A stretch of 64,000 nt of DNA. It comes from Trichosphaerium sp. ATCC 40318 (Eukaryota > Discosea > Flabellinia > Trichosidae). Made by a program: the position numbers and the translations under genes. The notes under the pieces were generated by a model, which saw nothing but the letters and a program-made list of their open reading frames with translations, had not been told where the DNA came from and did not search any database. Positions 45,934-57,322 of this stretch are shown here, piece by piece (the first letter of the stretch is position 1; the number at the start of each line of letters is the position of its first letter). The DNA is taken from NCBI GenBank assembly GCA_038496445.1, contig JALMLS010000516.1, forward strand, positions 186,001 through 250,000. Reading direction: 5' to 3'.

Positions 45934-48900
45934 ATGAAACACGTGGATACTGACCCAATGTTGGTCGATGTTGCATCCGCAACCGATATTGACACTCCTA
46001 TTGTACCTACAAAACGACAAAAAACTGTTGGAGAAGTACCTCAGACTGTTCATTTACCATACGAGATATTGTTGATGATTTTTCTACAAATACGACGCAC
46101 GGACTTGAAACGAGCAGCTTGTGTTGATGTACGTTCAAACAAATATTACGACTTATGTCAGATTCTCATTGGTACCTCCAAAGCGATTTTGGTGTGATGT
46201 TAGTCGTGACTCTAATCTCTGCTGGATTCCCTTATTCGAAAATGACTGTGGAAACATAAGAGGAACATGGCATTTAAGTTCGGCAAGCCACAAACATGAC
46301 TGGGGGGCAACAAAAATGCTGTTTGAGAGTATTCCCATCGACAAACTGAAAGTAGAACACTTTAACTTATGCATTAAGAAGTCGGCAAGCTATGAAAAGC
46401 ATAGATGCATTGTACGTACTATTTGCATATATCAATGGAACACCAATTTGTATTGTTGTGTAGGTGTCTACAGGGCAAGACAAATTTGAACTGGAAGCAT
46501 CAGGACTATTACTTCGCGATAATATTTACTCGGCTTTTGATGAGTTTACTTGGAAAACTATGCAGTCAGATCCTGGGCTTTGGCGCGTTGATATTACAGA
46601 CAAAGGCAAAAGCACAGGCGATCTTGGTCGACTTGTGAACCTAAATCTTCTCCTCAACACAACAAGGTAGTGATAAACTTTCAAAGACCTTTGTGTTAAT
46701 GACTTTTTTTTTAAAGGTTGTGTGATGTGGTTCAAAGGAAACAGGATGTTCCTGGTCTTAAGCTTATGATGGTTGTGGCCATGCAGGATATTATTAAATC
46801 CAGACTTTCCAAACCGTTCCTTAATAAATCTTCTTTCCAACAGCCGTTTATATGCATGGTACGTGTCAGCTGTTCGAAGGAAAGTAATTTTGACAATAAC
46901 GCAGGACGGTGTCAAGATACAGAAACAACCGAAACACCTTAATTTGAGGTTACACAAGTATCAAGTAAATGCTTACAGTTGGATGTTGGCTGTTGAGAGA
47001 GATAAGAACTTTCGTGGTACCTGGTTTTTTGTTGTTTTACTTTGCGTATTTAGTTAAATTATTTAATAGAGTTCAAGTTCAATACACTGCTACCTTGGCC
47101 CCGGTCTAAGACTTCGATCATGTTTGATGTTGAAAAAAAAGAAATACTTACAGCTGAGCAAATTGAAGAAAGAGGGAAAGTCAAGACTGTTACGTTTTCT
47201 GGTGGTGTATTGGCTGGTACTCTCAAGTGTTATTTTGACATTATATCATTGTATTATTGATTTAACGTTAATTAGATGACACGGGACTTGGTAAAACCGT
47301 TGAAGGTAAATATATTTCTCACTTTTTTTAAGCGCTCTCTGCCTCACTCACGTTTCTATCAGTCCTAGCATTGATTCTTGGTCATCCAAAAGAAAATCAC
47401 AAACCTTGTGTAATTAAAGACGAGAATGGTGTTTCTTTCTATTCTTCTAAAGCAACTCTTGGTAAGCTCTACATCCATACAATAACATACTAAAAGATGT
47501 TAGTATGTTGTCCAAGTCACCTTACAAAGCACTGGTGCTACGAGATTAAAAAACATTCCAAGAAAAAACTTGATGTAAAGAAGATAACTACAATTGCTCA
47601 ACTTCGTAAATGTAATGCTCTGGCGTTATCAAATGCTGGTACATTTAATAACACTGATCGCAGTTATTTTCATTCTGAATCTACTTTGACTGTAATCCTT
47701 AGATGTTGTAGTTGTATCGTATCAGTTTTTCAAGAATGACAACTATAAACGAATGCTATGGCCCGAGGTTCCTTGTGAAGGCAACTACCTCAGAGAACGT
47801 ATTGCGAAGGTTGAAAAAATGCGCAAGGCAAGCAAAAATGTATTAACGATATTTGTATCACGTATTAACTGAATCACAGTCTGAAATCACAACGGATAAT
47901 TTGGAATCAAACTCAAAGAAAACACCTATTCTCGACTACTTTATGTGGCACCGTTTAGTACTTGATGAGGTACATGTTAATTATAGTATCAATGAAGTAA
48001 CTGGAAAAAAGGGGCATGAATATATTGACAAATGGTACTTGAGAGGTACTAATGTAAATTGGGAATCGCTAATAAGAGGCAATGTCAAAACCTTACAAAT
48101 TATCTAGTGTTCTATACAAGTCTCTATTCAACGTTTAAGTGGTATGTTACTGGTATGTATTGTATAAATGTTATAGTTATGTTGTCAGTCTTAGTTTCTT
48201 TAGGCACTCTACTCCCAGACTTGTACGTATTAGTGGAAATGTGGAGAATGTAGTACAACTAATCTTTTGATAGTGTTAAATATTTAGGCAACTTCCTAAT
48301 GAAAAAGACAACATTTACTTTTAGTGAAGATACGCGTTATAATCTATCAAGTAGTATTACAATCAAGAAATCTGACTTACTTGCCCAAAGTGCTGAAATT
48401 GAAGCGCATCGTCTTGAGTATGTTGTGTATTGTTGATTGGCTACAGGTCTAAAATTATTCGATGTAAAGGAGAGGTTTTTACCCTGAATTACAAGTATAG
48501 TTTACTGGTAAAATGGAGTAAAAATCTTGGGTAAAACAACATTTTTTCAGGATTTTTACCCAATGCATTTACCCTTAAACTCAGTAAATACCAAGAGTAA
48601 ATATTGAATAAATACAGTAAATACTCACAATATTTACCAGCAAATATTCTCAGTATTTACCAGCAAATATTCTCAGTAAACGTTCAATAAATAAATCATC
48701 ACAAGTTCAGAAAATAACACAAAACACACTTTATTAAGATACAAACTACACAAATTACACAAAACACACTTCGCTAGTCCACAAAATCCTCATATGTGAA
48801 CCAAATCCATTGTAAACGTGGTTGTAGGTGAAATCGGGTCTTGCGGTCGCAATGAGCTTGGTTTCGTCAGTTTTTGTAAATTACTAAGCTTGTAGCGTAC

Positions 48901-51900
48901 GTTTTGATGAAAAACGCCTATATTGCTTGACATTTGCATCATTTTGGCGTCCGCACCAGAGACAAATCTAAAATCGATACCCAATACCTATTAAATGCCG
49001 TTTAAGGTGTTGTGGAGCGGTATGAAAATTTTTTTTGCAGAGTACGCTATGTTTTAAAAACTGCTTTGCAATAAAAGTGTATGCATTCATACCCTTGTGT
49101 GGAGAGCGTTCATCGTGTGAAATATGGGTTTGAAGGTGAAACTACCAAAACCCTCCCTATGGAGGCTTTTTAAAAATACAAATTTAGGAAAAGATGTTTT
49201 TTTAGGCGCTATAAAAGCAATAAAGCGCCAAATGCAGTTGTGAGAAAGAAAATCTTTTTTGTGAAGCTAAAAATTTACTAAAAGTGCTTGCGTACCCTTC
49301 TCTCCACCATACTGTCCTAAATAAAATTTTGGTATCCACAAATTGTGTTTTGTTTGAATACGCTCACTTTTGGAGAAAAATAGTCGTTTTTTTGTAGTTT
49401 AAGGTAGTCGTCCTTATGTGGTAATATTGTTGATGGTAAATACTGGGTAATTACTGAGTGAGAGTATTTACCCAAGTTTTACTGAAAGTAAATACTGGGT
49501 AAATACTGAGCAAGAGTATTTGCTGAGTTTTACTGAGAGTAAATACTGGGTAAGTACTGAGCAAGGGTATTTACCCAAGTTTTACTGAGGGTAAATACTG
49601 GTAATTACTGAGTGAGGGTATTTACTTAGTTTTATGTAATTTTACTGAGGGTAAATACTGGGTAAGTACCGAGTGAGGGTATTTACCCAAGTTTTACTGA
49701 GATGTAAAATTGCGAAAACTCAGTTTTTACTGGTAAAAGGCCAATTGAAGGTAAAATCAGCATTTTACTCTTTGTTTACCCCAAATAATTTTAGACCTGT
49801 ATCTAACTGTTTTTTTTCTTTACAGCTTGCTTTTATGTGATTTTATGATTAATAACTTGATTTGGAGAAACACAAAACAAACTGCAGCAGGTCTGAAAAT
49901 TATCATGGTATAATACCATATTTTATGGTATAATCACCTTTTATGGTACAAGCTCAGTATAATCCATAATTATACCATATAATTATACCATAAAATATGG
50001 TATAATACCATGTTTTTTGGACAAATGGTATAACAGCCATTATACCATGTTTATACCATATCTCAATTTATAGAATATAATTATACCATAAAACATGGTA
50101 CTATACCATGGTATTATACTGTATTTTACAGTATATTATACCATGCATTATACCATATAATTATACCATAAAACACAGTATTATACCATGGTATTATACT
50201 GTATTTTACAGTATTGTATACCGTGCATTATACCATATAATTATACCATAAAATGTGGTATTATACCGTGGTATTATACTGTATAAGTATAAGTTAGTCA
50301 AAGCTCACTTGGTCTGCACTTGATTTAATAGCATATGGACCTACACAAACGCCATACCACACAATGCTTTGACAGTAGCCGTTATTGAACATAATTGGCA
50401 TGTAAATGTGTGAAAAACAGTTTTAAGAGAGAAATCTGGTAACGCGCCCCAATTACGGGCGTTTTAGGGATAAATTGGCCAACTTTCTCCGATTAATGGT
50501 ATTTGAGGAAGAAACCACTCCGCGTACCCCATGTTAGAACGCTACAGTGGTATACACACCAAAAACGCGTTTAGCGCTCGAAAAATGCCCATTCGCAAAA
50601 AACCTCCAATTGGAGGTTTTTTTCTCCGGCTCTCATTTTTTTCTCCCCTCCATACGCATTTTTACACTCAATCAACGCCATACAGCCTCATTTACCAAAT
50701 CAAGAGCAAAATTATTTATTTTTTTTTGACATTCTTGATATATGCCCCAATGTGTGTTAAACCACGCGATTAGTGATATAAGGCAAAGTTGTTTCAGAGC
50801 CTACCCATTTTTCGAGTTTTTTGGTTTTTTTTGGATTTTTTTTGATTTTTTTGGTTTTTTTCCTACCAAACGCCCGCATTTGCCGGAACAGATAGCATTT
50901 AGGCTCTGCACCCATGCGTTGACCTTACGAGTGATATTGTAAACTAATTGGCTAAGCCAGGGCATAAAACTAAGTTTTGACCAGTTTATTGCCCACACAA
51001 CACAAGATACGCTAGAAAGTAGTTGTTTTAAAGCTGTTTGCCATAGGTTTTACAGGCTTAATAGGTGATATAAAAAAAACAAAACGTGTTAGCCGCCCAA
51101 CCAGGTACTATTCCGCTAGAACTCGTTTCCGATGAGGTTGGTAGCTATTTTCATTTCTTTGTTTTAGTCTTGGTTTGGCTTCACCGTGCAGGTCATTTGT
51201 TACTCTCAGCGCTGCCATAAAACAACAATTTTTGTACGACTATTTATTTTGTGTACAAGAAACCAAGCCGGCGCTAACTCTTCTTTTAGGTTTCATGCTA
51301 TATCCATTCAATGCACTTACAGCAAGTACGATCTGTTCTTTTAAGGTTATTTGATCACTGCAAAAAAGGACATGGGCAAAACTAAAAGTCACGGATGTAA
51401 ACAAAAAAAAGATGTATTAATAAATGTGTTTTTATTTTTAGAACAGTTTTTACACAGTATAATACACCTGGTTTTGTGGTATAATCTACCAAGTTTTAAG
51501 GTATAATATACCAGGCTTTATGGTATTATACTGTGTTTTATACCATGTTTTATGGTAGAATTATACCATATAATGCATTTTTTCAGGTGAAAAAATATGG
51601 TATAAATTCGCACTTTCTACTGTATATTTATGGTATAATTTGGCTGTTTCATGGTATAAATCCTTTGATTTATGGTATATTATACTGGAATTTGTGGTAT
51701 AAAATTGGAATCAATGGTATAATTATACCACAAATTCATGGTATCTACCATAAAAACAGCTCGAGAATTTTAGACCTGAGCTTCAGAGTTTGGCATACCT
51801 CCTTATACAGAAAAAGTTATTATCATCCCTTTGCATCCTGTTGAAAAAGCTGTATATAATTCTGCTGTAAAACTAAATAATCAGAGTATGTTGCATTTGC

Positions 51901-53348
51901 TACAAAACCAAGCGTTTTTTTGAAGTTGTTTTGCTTTATTCTTCTAAAGAAAAGATGAAAGAGTGTTGCGGAATGGAAATGAAAACAATGCACTGTTTAC
52001 TTGATGGTTGGGTTGCTTCTATATGTGTACGTTTTGATATTGCAACTATTACATAACTCACTTGTATAAGGCTGCAATCAAGTCTCATAAAAAAGACATT
52101 TCTAAAGCAAAACTCAAAATAGAGGGAGCTGTATTAAATGTTGTTGAGTATCCAGTAAAGTCAAGGAAAAAGGCAGAAAAGGCTACACAGAAGATACAGG
52201 TTTACGAGATTCATTCGCAATCAGTGGCTTACTATGACTTCCAGAAAGCCCACAAACAACTGCACATTCTTGTACCATATGAGATATTACTTAAAGATTT
52301 GGTAAATATTAACTTTTGAATCACGTGTTGTCTAAATATAGCTTCTTTTGTAGATGAAAAAAGCTATGTTGTTTGTGGAAACAAAAAAAATAGCAATTGA
52401 ATATGAATGTGATGTCAAGAATATGGACTACAATCAATTACAATCAGCACTAACAAAGCATGGTATTGAGATTAATGATGAAAGAAAGGCGAGAAGAACA
52501 CTTCGTAAAATTATTGATAGAATACTTGTTCTTGTTTTTTTTTGCCTTACTAAATATTGATGTTAGTATGAATATAGGCACAAATACAAAGGTCTCACGT
52601 TCAAAAAGATGAAACTAATGTATGTTATATATTATAGGTGTATTAACAAATGCATCTATAGGTATAGAAGCAAGGTAGCACAGCTGATTCAAATATTGAG
52701 TAAAAAATCAAATGCTGACAAAAAAGTGATTCTGTTCTCTCAACATCAAGAACTACTCAAGCAGGTCCACAAGGCTCTCTTTGAAAACAACATCTATGCT
52801 ACTATTGTTTCTGAGTATGTGTACATGGGTATTTTATACCAGTGAGTACGAACTAACACAGCATAGAGATGTATATAAACGCATGAGAGATATTGAATGG
52901 TTCCAAGACAAGACCAGAGACATCCTTAAATGTACAGTTATTCTTCTCAAGTACGTGTAGCTTGTTAATGTTGGGCAAACAAAAATACTTATCTTTTCAT
53001 GTAGTATGTCAAATGCCACACCAGCAGGAGCAAACTTGATGAATGCCGATATGGTATTTTTGTTGGGTAAGGTTTTACTTCACGCTTTTTAGCACTGAGA
53101 GCAGTTAGATCCAATATTCAATTTAGAAAAAGCTGTAGCCACAAAAGGTGAAATAACGATTTGAATTGAGATTTCTTACACTAACCCTCATAACAGCAAT
53201 TGAAAGAGCTTGTAGACTAGGTCAAAAGAAACAAGTCACTGTTTTCCACTTTAGTATGAAGGATACTATCGAGCATGTTCAGTACAACAAGATTCACAAT
53301 ACACGCATGCAACAGGGTAAGATTGATCCAGGATGGTCTAACCATTAA
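45934..53348 (+). CDS. F-box / SNF2-family helicase
   Basis: Predicted DNA translocase with ubiquitin-ligase links, of the SNF2 plus F-box type known from plants. Start MKHVDTDPMLVDVASATDID (ATG 45934). F-box: VHLPYEILLMIFLQIRRTDL then KRAACVD, and across an intron RFWCDVSRDSNLCWIPLF. Helicase motifs in order: GGVLA/DDTGLGKTVE (Walker A, split by an intron near 47220), MWHRLVLDEVH (DExH), YLRGTNVNWE, NLIWRNTKQTAA, FGIPPYTEKVIIIPLHPVEK, KKVILFSQHQELLKQ, MNADMVFLL and AIERACRLGQKKQVTVFHF (motif VI). It ends KIDPGWSNH-stop. More than 15 exons. Two foldback elements occupy introns flanking a 65-base exon at 49826-49890. Confidence 0.85.
48444..49799. mobile_element. Foldback-type DNA element 1, in an intron of the SNF2 gene
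   Basis: Begins CAGGTCTAAAATTATT and ends AATAATTTTAGACCTG, a perfect 16-base terminal inverted repeat, flanked by TA on both sides (48442-48443 and 49800-49801), as in Tc1/mariner-type insertions. Inside each end lie inverted arrays of degenerate words: AGTAAATA and ATTTACCAGCAAATATT on the left (about 48580-48690), GGTAAATACTGGGTAA and GAGTATTTACCCAAG on the right (about 49435-49700). No transposase frame is seen, so it is non-autonomous. Removing it leaves an ordinary 50-base intron from GTATGT (48418) to TTACAG (49825). Confidence 0.85.
49905..50290. repeat. Array of TATACCATA / TATGGTATA palindromic units, left end of element 2
   Basis: Degenerate tandem units such as TATAATTATACCATAAAA and CATGGTATTATACTG repeat about a dozen times. 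Each unit is partly self-complementary and the array as a whole is complementary to the one at the other end of the element. Confidence 0.85.
51455..51755. repeat. Array of ATGGTATAAT units, right end of element 2
   Basis: Units such as TTTATGGTATAATTATACCA and GGTATAAATTCGC recur to the end of the element, mostly in the opposite sense to the left array. The pair would let the whole 1.9-kb insert fold back on itself in DNA or in the unspliced transcript. Confidence 0.8.
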
Positions 53349-54180
53349 CATTCAACATTAGAAAAGCAAGTGAAGAAGAAGGTGAGCGAAAAAGAAGAAA
53401 AGAAAAATTGTGCACACAAATAGTTTTGGATAGTCCCTATGATTGCCAATGATGGTAATCTAAAACGTGCTTTGTCCTATGATATTCTTGAAACAACCAA
53501 TAAGATCATATAATATTGATTATTTGATGACGTACCTCTCTGATGACATCAATAAAAATAGTTTAGAAACACTAGCAACCTTTAAAATTATAAAATATGG
53601 TTGTTCCTTATACCATGACCGGTAGCAAACTGAGTTGTAATTTGTGAAATAGATATCCACGTGAGTAATGCACATTTTCTAAAAGCAATAAGTCATAATG
53701 TATTAACCCAATTTCGGTCACCTCAAAACAAGTTCCACCCAATTTGCACCACGTGTTTCTGGTTTTTTTCAAAGAATGGACTGTAATAACATTATTTGCT
53801 ATCATTAGTTTATCCAATAAAGACTGTAAAGAGCTACAACTGACACTACCTTGAATCACTTCAAAATCTAAGCAAAATAATAACCGAGCCTTTTGTCATG
53901 GCTCATGGCGTATATTACTGGTACAATTAAGAAGAGTGTAATGCGTAGTTACTAAAAATCCATCAAAACGCAAAGGTTGTATACTTTAAGACTACGTCCA
54001 CAACAATCAAGTTAAAACTTAAGACTACGTTAGTTTTTTTACTGTAGACTTTACATTTTTATGCAAACATAACAACTATTAATATTGTACAGTGAATTGC
54101 TTTATTTACACAAAACAATCGCTATTAGTAGAATTACTATCAAAACACTTTATCATTAAGCTGCATCTTCGATCAACAAT
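53349..54180. other. Gap of about 830 bases with one uncertain minus frame
   Basis: A minus-strand frame at 53608-53859 (83 codons, containing SLQSLLDKLMIANNVITVHS and THE-like GLIHYDLLLLENVH) has a protein-like composition, but I find no start exon or family. CACGTG occurs near 53658 and 53751. The rest is AT-rich 3' region shared by two convergent genes. Confidence 0.35.
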
Positions 54181-55554
54181 CTAAATTCCAGTTTTATTCT
54201 CTCTTGCTCTCACCATGCACTCTCCTTCAAGTTTACCATCAACATAAACACAGTTCCTAAACAATGAACCATCTGTACACCACTCTGAATACTCCCCATG
54301 TAGAGTGCCATTGACGTAAGCACATCTCTTGAGTAAGTGAGTATAATACCACTCTTTAAACTCTCCATGATATTTACCGTTGAGATAATAACACTTCTTT
54401 GTCAGTTTACCATCCTCATGCCACTCTTTGTACTCTCCTTCTTGTTTCCTGACACAATCAAACTTGAGTTTTAATTGCCCATTCCTATGCCACTCCTCAA
54501 AGCTTCCATCGTATTTGTTGTGGATACACATGTAATGATGTGTCAATACACCTTTTTTCGAAGATGACGATGAATACCATAATTTGTACTCTCCATAGAG
54601 TTCACCGTTGACGTAATTGAAATGCTTCTTCAAAATACCATTTTTGTACCATGTCTTGTACTCTCCATTAAGTCTACCTTTGGTGAAATAACATTTCTTC
54701 ATCAGTTGTCCATCGTAGTGCCATTCTTTGTATTCCCCATGTCGTTCATTGTTTACGTAATTACAAATGTTCTTCAATTGACCATCTTTGTACGGAGTGT
54801 TTTCATCTCGATAATTCACATAGGTTGTCGTGTGAATACCTTCAATCTTACCATTCACATAATTACACTCCTCTTTTGACTGGCAGTTCCACATATCAGA
54901 CCATTTAACATACTGGCCATGACGTTTACCATGTTTGTATGTACAGTGTAACTTCAATTTATCACATTTGTACTCTTTGTAGTCTCCGTGAAGTTTACCA
55001 TTTATGTAATTCTGATGCATCACTAACTTTCCATCATTGTCCCACTCTTTATACTCTCCATGAATACCGCCATTGATGTAAGTACACTCCTTCACCAGTT
55101 GGCCATTGCTATGCCATTCTTTGTATTCTCCATGTTGCTCATTGTTCATATAATTAGACAGTATCTTCAATCTACCATTATTGTCATACCATTCTTTGTA
55201 CTCGCCTTGTCGTTCACCGTTGGTATAATTACAGTGCCAAGCTAACTGAGGTATATTCTTATCGTAACTGTTATAGTGCCAGTCTTTGTGTTCTCCATGT
55301 CGTTGACCATGCTTCCAAAAGAATTTTATATAGTCCTTTTGTCCGCTTTGTAAAGGCAGCTCCTTTACCCAACGCCCGTGTTTTTCCATGTCAGAGTCAA
55401 ACCTAGTCATTGTTGCCATGTGTTTTGATAGCAATGGCCATTTTAAATACACTTCAAAGTCCAAGTCGATAATATCTAGTTGTAGCTCTACTGGTAACTG
55501 AAACACGTGACTACACGCTGATATTCCGTTATTCATTCCCTTTTCGCGGTTCAT
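54181..55554 (-). CDS. F-box-like / YwqK-repeat protein, long form
   Basis: Intronless, 457 residues, start MNREKGMNNGISACSHVFQL. The head reads QLPVELQLDIIDLDFEVYLK then WPLLSKHMATMTRFDSDMEK and HGRWVKEL. About fifteen repeats follow of the form GEYKEWHxNGQLxKxCxYxN, each 23-25 residues, some with inserts (SSSSKKG, SDMWNCQ). The repeat count is the highest in the window and the repeats are very regular, suggesting recent internal expansion. No membrane segment or signal peptide. Same strand and same architecture as the four other intact members; function unknown. Confidence 0.85.
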   Translation of the reverse strand: MNREKGMNNGISACSHVFQLPVELQLDIIDLDFEVYLKWPLLSKHMATMTRFDSDMEKHGRWVKELPLQSGQKDYIKFFWKHGQRHGEHKDWHYNSYDKNIPQLAWHCNYTNGERQGEYKEWYDNNGRLKILSNYMNNEQHGEYKEWHSNGQLVKECTYINGGIHGEYKEWDNDGKLVMHQNYINGKLHGDYKEYKCDKLKLHCTYKHGKRHGQYVKWSDMWNCQSKEECNYVNGKIEGIHTTTYVNYRDENTPYKDGQLKNICNYVNNERHGEYKEWHYDGQLMKKCYFTKGRLNGEYKTWYKNGILKKHFNYVNGELYGEYKLWYSSSSSKKGVLTHHYMCIHNKYDGSFEEWHRNGQLKLKFDCVRKQEGEYKEWHEDGKLTKKCYYLNGKYHGEFKEWYYTHLLKRCAYVNGTLHGEYSEWCTDGSLFRNCVYVDGKLEGECMVRARENKTGI

Positions 55555-56303
55555 TAGGCGTAATACTAGCGACTTGATAGGTGTTGTGTTTCCCTGGACG
55601 AGGTGTGAGCGTTGTGTGACTGTACTCCTTATGACCGTTTTTTTTATTGATCCACGTGGATCACATTTTTCTGTGCAGCACAGTTTGGCGCAAAGGCTGC
55701 GTTCTTTTTATTCATTAATGTACGTCTTTGTACCTTCGAACGTCCACTATAATCAACAGTGATAGTCAGGGTTGTTAAATCCCACTAACGTCACCTGTAC
55801 CACATCCAAGAACTAACCTCGGAAACGTTTGTTTGCTTTCGCAGAAATCACGTTTTTACTGAACGTGCCAACGGCGTTCAGCCCAAATATACAAGCCTGT
55901 GAAGCTGATAGTACTATATCCATTCTAATTCTCATCTTGAATGTTAGAATGATATTATAACAGGCTTGGAGCAACAGAAATTAATTAGAACGATGCACTA
56001 TTGAGATACCATGTGCCATATTTATGCAATCACTTGCAGCAAATGTGGCGTCTTCTCCGAGGCTAGACGTACTCATACCTAAGGCGCTAACGAATACGAC
56101 CAAGACAGTAATCCAATACACTCGTGGAGGGAGTTCTCTTATCACAAGTGTACATTCTAAGTGAATATAGCTCTACTACATTCACATATTTATTTAAAGT
56201 TTTTTTGTTGGTACTGGTGTAATAAACTGTCAGCATAACATTTACAATACACTAACTCAGGCTGGTGTACACATTGGCATCCAAATACCTAACTAGTTTT
56301 TGT
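55555..56303. other. Gap of about 750 bases, no gene seen
   Basis: Includes a CACGTG near 55650 inside TCCACGTGGATCA. Separates two YwqK-repeat genes on the same strand. Nothing else recognised. Confidence 0.4.
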
Positions 56304-56996
56304 TCACTTTGTCTTTTTTTGCACACCGTTTACATAAAAACAACAATCCACCAAATCACCATCTATCAACCATACCTTATACTGCCCTTCTAATTTTCCA
56401 TTAACATATTTAGTATGCTCATATAATTGTCCATTCTCATGATGCCAAGTCTTGTACTCTCCCTCCAAAACACCTTTTGCATATGAGCAATGAAGCCTTA
56501 ATGTTCCATTCTGGTGCCAGCTTTTGTATTCTCCATCTAAGCATCCTTTGATGTAATGACATTGTTCCTTTAACTGGCCATTCATATGAAATGTCTCATA
56601 CAAACCACTCAACTTGTCATTAACATAGAAGCACGTTTTCTGAATAACACCATTAAAGTACCATTGTGTGCACTTGTTTTCTTTCTTGCCATTGACATAC
56701 TGACAGACATCACTCAAATACCCACTTTTAAACCAATTCTTTTTACAACCATGTTTCACTCCGTGACGGAAATATAACTCCTCTTGTAATACTCCAATCC
56801 CTCTGTTTACATTATCTCTATAAAATCGTCTCCATTTGCCATGCTTGTTAAGATTATCGTCGAACCTAGTCCTGTTTGCTAGCTCTTTGGATAGCAGAGG
56901 TATTTTAATAAATGTTTCAGCGTCTAAGTCCATTATACTAAGCTGAAGCTCCTTCGGAAGCATAAAGAAATAGGTTTTACTCTCTTTTGTATTCAT
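56304..56996 (-). CDS. F-box-like / YwqK-repeat protein, medium form
   Basis: Intronless, 230 residues, start MNTKESKTYFFMLPKELQLS. The head continues IMDLDAETFIKIPLLSKELA and NRTRFDDNLNKHGKW. About six repeats follow, for example GEYKSWHQNGTLRLHCSYAK and GLYETFHMNGQLKEQCHYIK, ending YVNGVQKKTK-stop. The closest layout is the 54.2-kb gene, but sequence divergence is large, so this is an older duplicate. Function unknown. Confidence 0.8.
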   Translation of the reverse strand: MNTKESKTYFFMLPKELQLSIMDLDAETFIKIPLLSKELANRTRFDDNLNKHGKWRRFYRDNVNRGIGVLQEELYFRHGVKHGCKKNWFKSGYLSDVCQYVNGKKENKCTQWYFNGVIQKTCFYVNDKLSGLYETFHMNGQLKEQCHYIKGCLDGEYKSWHQNGTLRLHCSYAKGVLEGEYKTWHHENGQLYEHTKYVNGKLEGQYKVWLIDGDLVDCCFYVNGVQKKTK

Positions 56997-57322
56997 TCTG
57001 TAGTAAACATGTACGTTACAATAAAACTGTTATTTTAAAATGCTAGGCGCAATGTTCTACGTAAGTTCGTTGCCATGAATTAATCACGTGACTGTTGACC
57101 AAAGTTTCAGGTGAAAAAAGCGGCCAGAACCAAAAAAGTAGGTGATACAAGCATTTAAATGTATACACTCTGCTGTTCCAGTCACCAGCCGTGTTTTTCT
57201 TTTTTTGTAACTATTTCGCTATTGAGACAAGAGGAAAACTACAAATTGCTCAAAGTGTAGTTCTGGCTTGTTTTCAATGAAATGCTACACAATATCTTAA
57301 GCTAGCGTAAAACGTAAAGAAA

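Larger units (their letters stand above)
49888..51778. mobile_element. Foldback-type DNA element 2, forming almost an entire intron
   Basis: Begins CAGGTCTGAAAATTATC and ends GAATTTTAGACCTG, the same terminal repeat as element 1 with small changes, and is flanked by AG on both sides (49886-49887, 51779-51780). Its own second to third bases provide the splice donor: exon ...GCAGCAG, intron GTCTGAAA from 49891, acceptor CTTCAG ending 51786. About 1.9 kb; inverted palindromic arrays at both ends, a pyrimidine/G-rich middle around 50820-50870, and no transposase frame. Excision together with one AG gives an uninterrupted in-frame exon. Confidence 0.8.

Noticed and set aside
48790-48984. Minus 64-codon frame in element 1
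   Set aside because: Isolated and without motif; not enough to call a transposase or gene.
48418-49825. Treating the whole element 1 region as a conventional long intron
   Set aside because: Perfect terminal repeats and TA flanks show it is an insertion in a 50-base intron.
50531-50998. Short frames within element 2 as possible transposase
   Set aside because: They are low-complexity (Phe/Lys runs from T-tracts) and show no DDE-type motif.
36714-56996. Interpreting YwqK-like genes as true bacterial antitoxins
   Set aside because: The repeat resembles YwqK, but no partner gene is present and the F-box-like head argues for a eukaryotic or viral-type role.
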